DNA of 64,000 nt from SpSt-398 sp033762195 (GCA_033762195.1 JANRLV010000058.1:12341-76340); one strand, 5' to 3'. Numbered from the stretch's first letter, positions 8,645-17,358 are shown. Notes: a model not told the origin generated them from the sequence alone. A program made the numbers and translations.

Positions 8645-9916
8645 TCAAACGAAAGAAGCTTGCAGCAGAAAAGCCGCCGCCCCGGCCAGATAACCGATCA
8701 GCGCCAGCCAGCTGATATTTCTTAAATACCAAAAGAAGTCGATCCGTTCCATACCCATAGCGGCCACACCCGCAGCAGAACCGATGATGAGGCAACTGCC
8801 CCCAGTACCGGCACAATAGGCCAGAAATTCCCAAAAGAAGTGATCCTTCGGAAATTGTTCCAGTCCATACATACCCTGGGCTGCGGCTACCAGTGGCACA
8901 TTATCCACTACTGCCGATAATAAACCGATCAGCAGGGTGATCAGGCGAATGTCTCCCACCTTTTCATCCATCCAGGCGGCAGTTTGCTGCAGCACACCGG
9001 TAGATTGCAGGGTGGCCACCGCCAATAAAATTCCAAGGAAGAAAAGTATACTGGGTGAATCCACTTTACGCAAGGCATAATTGACCGAGAGTACATCTTT
9101 ATCGGCCTCATCCTTTCCACTGTGTATCATTTCCGTCACGATCCACATTAAACCAAGTCCAAATAAAATACCCATAAAGGGAGGCAGGTGCGTGATCATT
9201 TTAAATACCGGGACAAAAAGCAAAACAGCCACACCCAAGAAGAATACCCCGTTACGCTGTAAGGCCGTAGATCCTGCAGGCAGGGGTTTGGGCGCGGGTA
9301 TATCCAGATTTCCCTTCATGCGTGCGCTGATAACAAGCGCTGGTACCAGAAAACTAACCAAACTGGGCAGGAAGGTTTTTAGAATGATATTGCCCGCACT
9401 TACCTGCCCACCGATCCATAACATGGTAGTGGTTACATCCCCGATGGGTGACCAGGCACCCCCGGCATTGGCAGCAATCACGATAAGACCGGCAAACAAT
9501 AACCGGTCACGATGACCTGGTACGATCTTACGCAACAGCGAAACCATCACGATCGTGGTAGTGAGGTTGTCCAATACAGCGGAGAGAAAAAAAGCAAACA
9601 AACCAACTACCCAGACCAGTTTTCGTTTATTCGTGGTACGTATCCGTTCGGTGATCAACTCAAATCCATCATGTGCATCGATCAATTCAACGATCACCAT
9701 GGCACCCAACAGGAAAAACAGGATACCCGACACATCTCCCAGGTGTTCGGTCAAGCTTTCTGCCACCCATTCCTTATCTTCAGTGGCCAGGGCAAATACC
9801 CCCCAGCACACCACGGCTGTAACCAGGGCCGATGCAGCTTTATTAATATGGATATTATGCTCCAGCACAATCGCCGCATACCCCAGGATAAATAAAACCG
9901 TGATCAACATGGCCAT
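8645..9916 (-). CDS. nhaD: NhaD-type Na+/H+ antiporter (ion transporter superfamily)
   Basis: 423 residues with about 11-12 hydrophobic segments. It shows the NhaD pattern of two related halves (ILFFLLGAMVIVELIDAHDG and ILFFLGILLAVATLQSTGV), the first followed by LDNLTTTIVMVSLL and the second by VVDNVPLVAAA. The conserved Asp-Asn pairs in membrane segments are ion-site candidates. It probably exports Na+ in exchange for protons. A perfect TAnnTTTG element lies about 27 bp upstream. Next to two carbonic anhydrases and SulP, it could help pH or bicarbonate homeostasis; this is inference. Confidence 0.9.
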   Translation of the reverse strand: MAMLITVLFILGYAAIVLEHNIHINKAASALVTAVVCWGVFALATEDKEWVAESLTEHLGDVSGILFFLLGAMVIVELIDAHDGFELITERIRTTNKRKLVWVVGLFAFFLSAVLDNLTTTIVMVSLLRKIVPGHRDRLLFAGLIVIAANAGGAWSPIGDVTTTMLWIGGQVSAGNIILKTFLPSLVSFLVPALVISARMKGNLDIPAPKPLPAGSTALQRNGVFFLGVAVLLFVPVFKMITHLPPFMGILFGLGLMWIVTEMIHSGKDEADKDVLSVNYALRKVDSPSILFFLGILLAVATLQSTGVLQQTAAWMDEKVGDIRLITLLIGLLSAVVDNVPLVAAAQGMYGLEQFPKDHFFWEFLAYCAGTGGSCLIIGSAAGVAAMGMERIDFFWYLRNISWLALIGYLAGAAAFLLQASFV

Positions 9917-9942
9917 GGTGAAATATTTAAATTATGCTATTT

Positions 9943-9950
9943 CAAAAGTA
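9943..9950 (-). promoter_or_regulatory. Bacteroidota-type -7 element for the NhaD gene
   Basis: TACTTTTG on the minus strand is a perfect match to TAnnTTTG. Transcription would start about 20 bases before the ATG at 9916. No TTG is seen at the ideal -33 distance. Confidence 0.45.
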
Positions 9951-9967
9951 CAATTAACTACGCCTAT

Positions 9968-11065
9968 TTGATGATTAAACGACTCCTTATACCCCTGCTC
10001 ATACTCAACCTGGCCTTTTATGCCTGTCAGCCATTGGGACAAGACAATAATGGTTTTCTGCTCCCCTTTACCAAGGTAGATTCTATTAACCCGGTTTTGG
10101 TTCCCGATGCAAGCCAGGCATTTTTCTGTCCAGTCAGAGGGGAAAAAGTGTATTGGGAAGCCAAGGATGTTTTCAACCCGGCCGCTGTTGTAAGAGGGGA
10201 TACTGTCTTTTTGTTGTACCGGGCCGAGGATACTGTTGGAAAATTCGCCGGCACTTCCCGGATCGGTTTGGCCTGGAGCCTGGATGGACTTCATTTCTCC
10301 AAGTATCCCGAACCGGTATTATATCCTGATAAAGATTCCATGAACCGATGGGAATGGGAAGGTGGTTGTGAAGACCCAAGGATCGTGGAAACTGAACAAG
10401 GTATTTACTACCTGACCTACACCTCCTATGATGGCGATAAAGCCCGGCTCTTGGTCGCCAGTTCCACCGACCTGCGTCATTGGAAAAAGCACGGTCCGGT
10501 ATTTTCAAGAGCGTTGGGTGGAAAATACCTGAACCACTGGAGTAAATCAGGGGCCATCATTGCCCACTATGATGGAAGCCGGATACTGGCCCAAAAGATC
10601 CTGGGCAAATATTGGATGTATTGGGGCGATACGGATATTTTCCTGGCCTGGTCGGATGACCTCGTAAACTGGACACCGGTGGAGAAAAAAGAGGGTGGCC
10701 TTCTTTCTGTGTTTGGCCCCCGTAAGGGAATGTTCGACAGTGACCTGGTGGAACCCGGACCCGCCGCCATGCTAACGGGCAAGGGTATTTTATTACTGTA
10801 CAATAGCCGCAATGTCCCTGCCAAAGGGGATACCACATTACCCGAGGGTACCTATGCCGCCAGTCAGATCTTACTGGACCGCAACAGTCCGGCCGAAGTG
10901 ATCGACCGCATGCCTACCTGGTTTATCCGCCCCGACAAGCCCTATGAAAAAACAGGACAGGTCAATGAGGTCTGCTTTGTGGAAGGGCTGGTGGTATTCA
11001 AAGGAAAATGGTTTCTCTACTATGGCACCGCCGATTCACGCATCGCCGTTGCCGTAAAATCATAA
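9968..11065 (+). CDS. GH130-like glycosidase/phosphorylase lipoprotein
   Basis: 365 residues; a second ATG at 9971 is equally possible. A signal peptide ends in a lipobox (LAFYAC, Cys20), so it is predicted to be lipid-anchored. The body resembles a five-bladed GH130 fold: FNPAAVVRGDTVFLLYRAED, then GGCEDPRI (about 135), then WSKSGAII and DSDLVEPGP. GH130 enzymes act on beta-mannosides, often by phosphorolysis. No SusC/SusD or other sugar genes are nearby, so the substrate is unknown. It ends 32 bp before gldA. Confidence 0.82.
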   Translation: MMIKRLLIPLLILNLAFYACQPLGQDNNGFLLPFTKVDSINPVLVPDASQAFFCPVRGEKVYWEAKDVFNPAAVVRGDTVFLLYRAEDTVGKFAGTSRIGLAWSLDGLHFSKYPEPVLYPDKDSMNRWEWEGGCEDPRIVETEQGIYYLTYTSYDGDKARLLVASSTDLRHWKKHGPVFSRALGGKYLNHWSKSGAIIAHYDGSRILAQKILGKYWMYWGDTDIFLAWSDDLVNWTPVEKKEGGLLSVFGPRKGMFDSDLVEPGPAAMLTGKGILLLYNSRNVPAKGDTTLPEGTYAASQILLDRNSPAEVIDRMPTWFIRPDKPYEKTGQVNEVCFVEGLVVFKGKWFLYYGTADSRIAVAVKS

Positions 11066-11097
11066 ACAGATTTAAAAAATCGGGGTTACCTTGCAGT

Positions 11098-12003
11098 ATG
11101 TCGATTCAAGTCCAAAACCTTCTCAAAACTTACGGCACACAAAAGGCGGTTGACGCCATTTCCTTCGAAGTCAATAAAGGAGAGATCGTCGGGTTTCTTG
11201 GCCCAAATGGCGCCGGAAAATCCACCACCATGAAGATCATCACCGGCTATCTGCAGGCCGATGGTGGTAAGGCCCAGGTTTGTGGAATGGATGTAGCCGC
11301 TGACCCCCTCGCTACCAAGAAAAAGATCGGCTACCTGCCTGAGCTGAATGCCCTCTACTATGAAATGTATGTGCGCGAATATCTGGGCTTTATTGCAGAG
11401 ATACACCACGTAAAAGAAGCCAAAAAAAGAATTGAAGAAGTGATCGACCTGGTAGGACTGCGGTTGGAATCGGCGAAAAAAATCGGACAATTATCAAAAG
11501 GGTATAAACAACGCGTTGGCCTGGCTGCTGCTCTTGTGCACGATCCGGAGGTACTCATATTGGATGAGCCAACGACCGGGCTTGACCCCAATCAGATCGT
11601 GGAAATTCGCGAAGTGATCCGCAAACAAGGACAGGATAAAACAGTTTTATTTTCTTCGCATATCCTCCAGGAAGTTGAAGCCATTTGCACCCGCGTCATC
11701 ATCATCAATAAAGGAAAACTCGTGGCGAATGATAGTTTGGCCAATTTGCGTAAGCAATCAGATGGCCATGTCGTAAAAGTGGGTTTTCAGGAATCGATCG
11801 AAATGGAATTATTGGAAAAACTGCCGGCTGCTGGTTCCGTTACCCGGCAGGGAACAAACGAGTGGCAGTTAGCGACCACCGACCCGGAAGGATTACGGAA
11901 ACAAATCCTTGATCTCGCTTTGCAGCATAATCTCAACGTCGTTTCTTTGCAAAGCCAAAACCAGAGTTTGGAAGATGTGTTTAGGGCGTTGACGAAGGGT
12001 TAA
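11098..12003 (+). CDS. gldA: Gliding-motility-type ABC transporter ATP-binding subunit GldA
   Basis: 301 residues from ATG 11098. Walker A GPNGAGKST (35-43), signature LSKGYKQR, Walker B VLILDEPTTGLDP and H-loop SSHILQEVE are all intact. The C-terminal extension (about 220-301) fits GldA. GldA works with GldF and GldG, which are not in this window. The start is preceded by TTACCTTGCAGTATG, where a -7-like element nearly touches the ATG, suggesting little or no leader. A heptad palindrome begins five bases after the stop codon. Confidence 0.9.
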   Translation: MSIQVQNLLKTYGTQKAVDAISFEVNKGEIVGFLGPNGAGKSTTMKIITGYLQADGGKAQVCGMDVAADPLATKKKIGYLPELNALYYEMYVREYLGFIAEIHHVKEAKKRIEEVIDLVGLRLESAKKIGQLSKGYKQRVGLAAALVHDPEVLILDEPTTGLDPNQIVEIREVIRKQGQDKTVLFSSHILQEVEAICTRVIIINKGKLVANDSLANLRKQSDGHVVKVGFQESIEMELLEKLPAAGSVTRQGTNEWQLATTDPEGLRKQILDLALQHNLNVVSLQSQNQSLEDVFRALTKG

Positions 12004-12008
12004 GCGAG

Positions 12009-12160
12009 GATGACAGATGACAGATGACAGATGACAGATGACAGATGACGGATGTTGGATGATTGATTTTTAATACGAAAATTATTTTAAAGCAACTTTC
12101 ATTTGAACTACCGACATCAGTCATCTGTCAACTGTCATCCAACATCCAACATCCAACAAC
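12009..12160. repeat. Heptad palindrome A (gldA-eno gap)
   Basis: Left arm 12009-12064 is eight exact 7-bp units: GATGACA five times, then GATGACG, GATGTTG, GATGATT. Right arm 12112-12160 is seven units of complementary type: CGACATC, AGTCATC, TGTCAAC, TGTCATC, CAACATC, CAACATC, CAACAAC. About 47 AT-rich bases lie between. The arms can pair as a long imperfect hairpin. The element occupies most of the gap before eno. Confidence 0.9.
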
Positions 12161-12198
12161 CAAAACTAACAAGCACTCGAAATATTAAAACATCAACA

Positions 12199-13488
12199 AT
12201 GAGCTACATTTCCGAAATTTTTGCCCGCCAGATTCTTGACTCCAGAGGAAATCCAACCGTAGAGGTGGATGTTATCACCGATGAAGGAGCTTTAGGACGC
12301 GCGGCTGTTCCAAGCGGAGCAAGTACTGGTATCCATGAAGCAGTTGAACTGCGCGATAATGATAAAAAGAAATATGTGGGGAAAGGGGTCATCAAGGCCG
12401 TAAAGAATGTAAACGATACGATCGCCCCCGCCTTGCTGGGTTATGATGTGGCCGACCAAACCGGTATCGACCAGATGATGATCGAATTGGATGGTACACC
12501 CAACAAAGGAAAGCTGGGAGCCAATGCAATATTGGCCGTGAGCATGGCTGTTGCCAAAGCCGCTGCGGAAGAAGCAGCCCTTCCCCTTTTCCGGTATATC
12601 GGTGGCACCAATGCCAAGGTACTCCCCATTCCCATGATGAATATCCTGAATGGAGGTGCGCATGCCGACAATAAGATCGATTTTCAGGAATTCATGGTCA
12701 TGCCCGTTGGCGCTCCCAATTTCAGCGAAGGACTTCGCTGGGGTGTGGAGATCTTCCATGCACTGAAGACCGTATTAAAGAAAAAAGGATACAGCACCAA
12801 TGTGGGTGATGAAGGCGGTTTTGCCCCCAACATCCAAAGCAACGAAGAAGCGATCGAGACCGTTCTCACCGCGATTGAAGCCGCCGGATATAAAGCAGGT
12901 ACACAGATCAAGATCGCAATGGATGCGGCCAACAGCGAACTCTGGGACAGTAAGAAGAAAAAATATGTTTTTCATAAAAGCAGCGGCAAAGAAATGACCA
13001 GTGAACAACTGGCCAAATACTGGGAAACCTGGGTGAAAAAATATCCCATCTGCAGCATTGAAGATGGTATGGCCGAAGATGATTGGGCTGGTTGGAAAAT
13101 GCTCACCGAAGCCGTTGGTTCCAAATGCCAATTGGTAGGCGATGACCTTTTCGTTACCAACGTAACCCGTTTGCAACAAGGAATTGACAAAGGGATCGGG
13201 AACGCCCTGCTGGTAAAAGTAAACCAGATCGGTACCGTTACCGAAACCATCAATGCCGTTACGCTCGCGCAACACAATGGCTACAATACCATCATGAGCC
13301 ATCGCAGCGGCGAAACAGAAGATACCACCATTGCCGATCTGGCGGTGGCACTGAACTGTGGACAGATCAAAACCGGATCCGCTTCCCGTACCGATCGCAT
13401 GGCCAAATACAACCAACTCATCCGCATCGAAGAGTTGCTGGGTCAAAGCGCCGTGTATCCGAAAGGGAAGGTGAAGTTTTTAAAATAG
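12199..13488 (+). CDS. eno: Enolase
   Basis: 429 residues from ATG 12199; an upstream ATG at 12103 lies inside the repeat region and is rejected. It converts 2-phosphoglycerate to phosphoenolpyruvate in glycolysis. N-terminal ARQILDSRGNPTVEVDV and the signature motifs FQEFMVMP, SIEDGMAEDDW, GDDLFVTN and SHRSGETEDTTIADLAV are present and full length. The leader contains CAACCAAAACTAAC (12157-12170), which is perfectly antisense to the candidate small RNA at about 27483-27590. Heptad palindromes flank the gene on both sides. Confidence 0.98.
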   Translation: MSYISEIFARQILDSRGNPTVEVDVITDEGALGRAAVPSGASTGIHEAVELRDNDKKKYVGKGVIKAVKNVNDTIAPALLGYDVADQTGIDQMMIELDGTPNKGKLGANAILAVSMAVAKAAAEEAALPLFRYIGGTNAKVLPIPMMNILNGGAHADNKIDFQEFMVMPVGAPNFSEGLRWGVEIFHALKTVLKKKGYSTNVGDEGGFAPNIQSNEEAIETVLTAIEAAGYKAGTQIKIAMDAANSELWDSKKKKYVFHKSSGKEMTSEQLAKYWETWVKKYPICSIEDGMAEDDWAGWKMLTEAVGSKCQLVGDDLFVTNVTRLQQGIDKGIGNALLVKVNQIGTVTETINAVTLAQHNGYNTIMSHRSGETEDTTIADLAVALNCGQIKTGSASRTDRMAKYNQLIRIEELLGQSAVYPKGKVKFLK

Positions 13489-13502
13489 AGTGAAGGAGGG
13501 AG

Positions 13503-13718
13503 GATGACGGATGTTGGATGACGGATGTTGGATGACAGATGACGGATGACAGAAGTTAGTTAATTTTACACTGTCAACGGTCATCCAACAACCAACATTC
13601 AACATCCTCCCTCCGTCATCTGTCATCCGTCATCCGTCATCTGTCATCCGTCATCCGTCATCCGTCATCTGTCATCCGTCCTCTGTCCTCCAACCAGCAA
13701 CACCCAAACCCCAACCAT
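13503..13718. repeat. Heptad palindrome B, running in register to a start codon
   Basis: Left arm 13503-13558 holds eight 7-bp units (GATGACG, GATGTTG, GATGACG, GATGTTG, GATGACA, GATGACG, GATGACA, GAAGTTA). Right arm 13572-13718 holds 21 consecutive units without a register break, mainly CGTCATC and TGTCATC, ending CAACCAG, CAACACC, CAAACCC, CAACCAT immediately before the ATG at 13719. The arms are complementary, but the right one is much longer, as if expanded. It is the largest of the set. Confidence 0.92.
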
Positions 13719-14027
13719 ATGAAGCTCCTATCCCGCCTGCCATCCTGGCTCCGCAATAAATACTTTATCGCCACGGCGGTATTGGCTGCTACCCTGTTGT
13801 TCTTTGATAAGAACGACCTGTTCACCCAACGAAGCCGAACCAAAGAGCTTCAAATGCTCGAAAAATCCAAGGCACACTACCAGGCCGAAATCGCCAAAGA
13901 GCAAAAAGAACTCGACCTGCTCAAAAATGATTCCACCACCGTTGAACGCTATGCCAGGGAAAAATACCTGATGAAGAAGGATAATGAGGATGTTTATGTG
14001 GTACCCGAGAAGGCTAAAAATAAATAG
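13719..14027 (+). CDS. Septum formation initiator (FtsB/DivIC-like) protein
   Basis: 102 residues: short N-terminus, one membrane segment (about 15-31), then a coiled coil (about 40-70) and the family tail ERYAREKYLMKKDNEDVYVV. FtsB/DivIC proteins act in the divisome at the cytoplasmic membrane. Its position after eno is common in bacteria. No Shine-Dalgarno is visible because repeat units run up to the ATG. The stop codon lies inside another 7-bp-period palindrome. Confidence 0.88.
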   Translation: MKLLSRLPSWLRNKYFIATAVLAATLLFFDKNDLFTQRSRTKELQMLEKSKAHYQAEIAKEQKELDLLKNDSTTVERYAREKYLMKKDNEDVYVVPEKAKNK

Positions 14028-14057
14028 CCAATAGCTAATTGCTATTGACTATTCGTT
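14023..14057. repeat. Short heptad palindrome overlapping a stop codon
   Basis: Reads as AATAGCC, AATAGCT, AATTGCT, ATTGACT, ATTCGTT from 14023. AATAGCCAATAGC pairs with GCTATTGACTATT with one mismatch, giving a compact hairpin with a 5-base loop. The first unit contains the TAG of the upstream gene. Confidence 0.65.
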
Positions 14058-14191
14058 TTTAAATAATTAATAATCAATACTTTAAGATTTGGCTTCGGTT
14101 CTCCAACAATAATACTACCTTATCAGGCGTTAGTACACCGGACACTTTCTGAATTTCGACTTTCTTATTTTAGGACATCAAAGGTTTGCCC

Positions 14192-14425
14192 ATGAGCAAT
14201 TTTACCCCAGAAGATCTATTAATGTATTTGTACAAGGAAACGTCACCTGATCAATCAGCCGCTATTGACGAGGCATTAAAAAGCGATTGGACACTACGCG
14301 AAAAGCTGAATGTATTAAGGGCTTCGATGCAAAGACTGGATACCATTTCGGCATCCCCCCGCACTGAAGTCGTTTTAAACATCCTGAATTACGCTCGTCT
14401 TGTTGGCGCTGAAGAGGTGAAGTAA
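14192..14425 (+). CDS. Small conserved-looking hypothetical protein
   Basis: 77 residues from ATG 14192; a TTG two codons upstream is also in frame. Acidic and helical, starting SNFTPEDLLMYLYKETS with an ALKSDWTLREKLNVLRASM centre. The N-terminus resembles the short helical start of anti-sigma or FecR-like proteins (layer of type LLxYLYxETS), but it has no membrane segment. The function is unknown. A strong intrinsic terminator follows. Confidence 0.7.
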   Translation: MSNFTPEDLLMYLYKETSPDQSAAIDEALKSDWTLREKLNVLRASMQRLDTISASPRTEVVLNILNYARLVGAEEVK

Positions 14426-14452
14426 CAAATTCCTTCTATCCAATTTTTTCAA

Positions 14453-14484
14453 GCATCCGCCTGCGGCGGATGCTTTTTATTTTT
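14453..14484 (+). terminator. Intrinsic terminator
   Basis: Perfect 9-bp stem GCATCCGCC / GGCGGATGC with a TGC loop, followed by TTTTTATTTTT. It ends the transcript of the 14192 gene, 32 bases before nth. Confidence 0.9.
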
Positions 14485-14515
14485 ACCCATCGCCCAGCCC
14501 TGATTAAATTGCAGC

Positions 14516-15157
14516 ATGACCCGCAAAGAACGATTTCAATTCGTCATCGACTATTTCTCCACGCATGTGCCCGAGGCCGAAACCGAATTGATCTATGACA
14601 ACCCCTATCAATTACTCGTCGCCGTCATCCTTTCTGCCCAATGCACCGATAAACGGGTCAACCTGACCACGCCCGCCTTATTTGAAGCTTATCCCGATCC
14701 ACACACCCTTGCCGGAGCAAGTGTGGAAGAACTGTTTCCCTATATCCGAAGCATTTCCTATCCAAATAATAAGACCAAACACCTGATCGGTATGGCCCAA
14801 AAATTAATGCAGGAATTCAACGGGCAGGTTCCCCTGACAGTTGATGATTTGGTCAAATTACCTGGGGTCGGAAGAAAAACCGCCAATGTCATTACTTCCG
14901 TGATCGACAAACAACCCAATATGGCGGTGGATACCCATGTATTCCGTGTCAGCAGACGAATCGGCCTCGTACCACAAACCGCATCCACCCCCCTGGCCGT
15001 AGAAAAAGAATTGATCAAACACATTCCCAAAGAACTCATTCATAAAGCCCACCATTGGCTTATTCTGCATGGGCGGTATGTATGCATTGCCCGCACACCC
15101 AGGTGTGAGCAGTGTGGATTGCAGTCGGCTTGCCGGTATTTTCAGGGAAGGAAGTGA
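14516..15157 (+). CDS. nth: Endonuclease III (DNA glycosylase/AP lyase)
   Basis: 213 residues. It removes oxidised pyrimidines and cuts abasic sites in base excision repair. Visible features: SAQCTDKRVN (about 40-49), helix-hairpin-helix LPGVGRKTANVI with catalytic Lys121, catalytic Asp139 in AVDTHVFRVSRRIGL, and the 4Fe-4S cysteines as C-x6-C-x2-C-x5-C at the C-terminus. The ATG is preceded by TTAAATTGCAGC, a -7-like element only a few bases away, so the mRNA may have almost no leader. A heptad palindrome begins just after the stop. Confidence 0.97.
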   Translation: MTRKERFQFVIDYFSTHVPEAETELIYDNPYQLLVAVILSAQCTDKRVNLTTPALFEAYPDPHTLAGASVEELFPYIRSISYPNNKTKHLIGMAQKLMQEFNGQVPLTVDDLVKLPGVGRKTANVITSVIDKQPNMAVDTHVFRVSRRIGLVPQTASTPLAVEKELIKHIPKELIHKAHHWLILHGRYVCIARTPRCEQCGLQSACRYFQGRK

Positions 15158-15163
15158 TGGGGG

Positions 15164-15295
15164 GATGTTGGAGGACAGAGGACCGATGACAGTTGACGGA
15201 TGACAGATGACTGTATTAGACGGACGGACCCCCGACTCCGGACCTCTGTCATCCGTCAACTGTCCTCCGTCATCTGTCCTCCAACCTCCTCTCTC
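15164..15295. repeat. Heptad palindrome C (after nth)
   Basis: Left arm 15164-15212: GATGTTG, GAGGACA, GAGGACC, GATGACA, GTTGACG, GATGACA, GATGACT. Right arm 15240-15295: GGACCTC, TGTCATC, CGTCAAC, TGTCCTC, CGTCATC, TGTCCTC, CAACCTC, CTCTCTC. The arms are complementary. Same family as A, B and D, with more T-to-G drift (GAGG for GATG). Confidence 0.88.
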
Positions 15296-15384
15296 CCCTC
15301 CTCCCCCCACGTAAAATCCCTTAGAAAATACGCTCATCGCGCACTTTTAGCACAATCCTTGCTAATAAGCCATGAATCGCTGCT

Positions 15385-17334
15385 ATGAACCTCCAACCGC
15401 TGAAAACCACAACCCGTATCCTGTTTTGCTGTGCCCTTATATTGGGTTGGCAAAATCTGTTTGCCCAATTACCTCCCCTTCAATGGGCGAATAAATACGG
15501 GGGTTCCACTGTTGATATTCCATTTGTTATAAAAATGACCAGTGATGGTGGCACCATCGTGGCGGGTTATACCGATTCAAAGGATGGTCATGTTACCAAT
15601 CTGGCTTCCCGTGATTATTGGGACCTATGGGTCGCCAAACTCGACCGCTGTGGAAATATCGAATGGCAAAGGGCCTGGGGTGGTAGCGGCTATGAATCAG
15701 CCCGTGATATTGAACAAACCGCCGATGGCGGTTATATTGTTTTAGGGGAAACCAACTCCACCGATGGCGGAGTAGTTGCCGGGTATGGAGGCACCAAAGA
15801 TATCTGGCTCCTGAAACTTGATGCCACGGGCAACCTGCAATGGCAAAAAAGATATGGTGGCTCCGGTTTGGATATCGGTAACCACCTGCAAATACTGAAT
15901 GATGGCTCTTTTCTCATTGCCGCTTCTTCCTCATCCAATAATGGAGACATCACCGGAAACCATGGCACCGGAGGTTATACAGACGGGGTCATCATGCGCA
16001 TCAATGCATCGGGAGGCATGGTATGGAGCAAATGTTTTGGTGGTACAAAAAATGAAGAACTGCTCGACTTTGAGATCATCAATAACCGTATCTACCTGTC
16101 GGGATATGCCAACTCCACTGACGGAGATATTCCCCCCAGTCAGAAAAACTATGACGTATGGCTTCTGGCCATTGACCTCAACGGAAATAAAATTTACAGC
16201 AAAGTATACGGTGGTGCCCAAAATGATGTGGCCTATGCCATGAGTCTTGCTACCGATGGTTCTCTTACACTCGCAGGCTATACCACCTCGAATGACGGAG
16301 ATGTAAGTGGCGCCAAAGGCAGTCAGGATTATTGGGTAGTGAATATTGGCACCAATGGCACGCTTAACTGGCAAAAAGTATTAGGCGGTTCTGATGCAGA
16401 ATATGCCAACGCCCTACTGACCGATACCGATGGTGGATACCTGATCGGCGGGATCTCTTATTCCAACGATGGCGATGTAACAGGCGCACTTGGTGAGGGA
16501 GATTATTGGGTGGTAAAACTCGATGCCACCGGCAATATGCTTTGGACCGAGAACCGCGGTGGTACTACCAATGACCACCTTCGTTTTATGGTCTATAACC
16601 CTTTGCAGGATGAATATTATCTGGCGGGTGATTCCGATTCATACGATGGTGATTTCATCGACGGTCAGGGCGAAACTGATTTTGCGGTGCTTAAATTCAA
16701 GAGACCTATGCGGGATACCACAGACTCCGTGGTGTGTAACCTCGCCAACTTTGTTTCTCCCCTCGACACTTTATTTGATGCCTGTGGATATGACTCCGTC
16801 TATTTGAGTTATCGTCCGGTATTACTAACCAGTCCTTTTGAATTATTGAAAAAAAGAGATACCATTTTCGCCGGAGAATCCATCACCCTTCCTTCTGCCG
16901 GAAATGGGACCATCAGCTGGGATCCAAACCCCACCCTCAGTTGTACTACTTGTCCAAACCCGATAGCCACCCCCACAGTAACCACGGTTTACCGTGCAAA
17001 TAATTCACTGGCACAGGATTGTAGCGTAAGCGATCAGTTCACGGTGGTGGTACTCAACGAGGCGGTTGTGCATATTCCTACAGCGTTTACACCCAATGGA
17101 GATGGGAAGAATGATTTCTTTGGCCCCATCGGTAAAGTACCCGAAGGCTACTCGATGCAGGTCTATAATCGAAATGGAGAACTGGTTTTCAAAAGCCAGT
17201 CATTATACGACCGCTGGGATGGCGTGTTTCGTGGGAAGCCCCAACCCGTTGGCGTATTTATCTATTATGTAAAATACCTGGACCTGCAGAATAAGATGCA
17301 CCAGGAAAAAGGAACCCTGGTATTGATCCGATAA
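15385..17334 (+). CDS. Secreted repeat protein with gliding-motility/T9SS C-terminal domain
   Basis: 649 residues with a signal peptide (about 1-27, ending in LFAQ). Residues 30-450 hold about eight repeats of a propeller-like unit: W.GG...D......DGG.....Y..S.DGDV......DYWVVKLD. After a linker and a Ser/Thr/Cys-rich PKD-like segment comes the gliding-motility-associated C-terminal domain (HIPTAFTPNGDGKNDFF to the end), a type IX secretion signal in Bacteroidota. It is predicted to be exported to the surface. It starts a run with the DUF1800 and DUF1501 genes (gaps 24 and 43 bp). Confidence 0.88.
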   Translation: MNLQPLKTTTRILFCCALILGWQNLFAQLPPLQWANKYGGSTVDIPFVIKMTSDGGTIVAGYTDSKDGHVTNLASRDYWDLWVAKLDRCGNIEWQRAWGGSGYESARDIEQTADGGYIVLGETNSTDGGVVAGYGGTKDIWLLKLDATGNLQWQKRYGGSGLDIGNHLQILNDGSFLIAASSSSNNGDITGNHGTGGYTDGVIMRINASGGMVWSKCFGGTKNEELLDFEIINNRIYLSGYANSTDGDIPPSQKNYDVWLLAIDLNGNKIYSKVYGGAQNDVAYAMSLATDGSLTLAGYTTSNDGDVSGAKGSQDYWVVNIGTNGTLNWQKVLGGSDAEYANALLTDTDGGYLIGGISYSNDGDVTGALGEGDYWVVKLDATGNMLWTENRGGTTNDHLRFMVYNPLQDEYYLAGDSDSYDGDFIDGQGETDFAVLKFKRPMRDTTDSVVCNLANFVSPLDTLFDACGYDSVYLSYRPVLLTSPFELLKKRDTIFAGESITLPSAGNGTISWDPNPTLSCTTCPNPIATPTVTTVYRANNSLAQDCSVSDQFTVVVLNEAVVHIPTAFTPNGDGKNDFFGPIGKVPEGYSMQVYNRNGELVFKSQSLYDRWDGVFRGKPQPVGVFIYYVKYLDLQNKMHQEKGTLVLIR

Positions 17335-17358
17335 CACATCAAAGGAAAAACTAACCAC

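Noticed and set aside
12103..12198. N-terminal extension of enolase from an upstream ATG
   Set aside because: The extra residues are translated repeat DNA; the conserved enolase start is at 12199.
12775..13446. 223-codon minus-strand frame
   Set aside because: Antisense shadow of enolase.
13572..13718. Possible CRISPR array
   Set aside because: Units are 7 bp with no spacers, and no cas genes are present.
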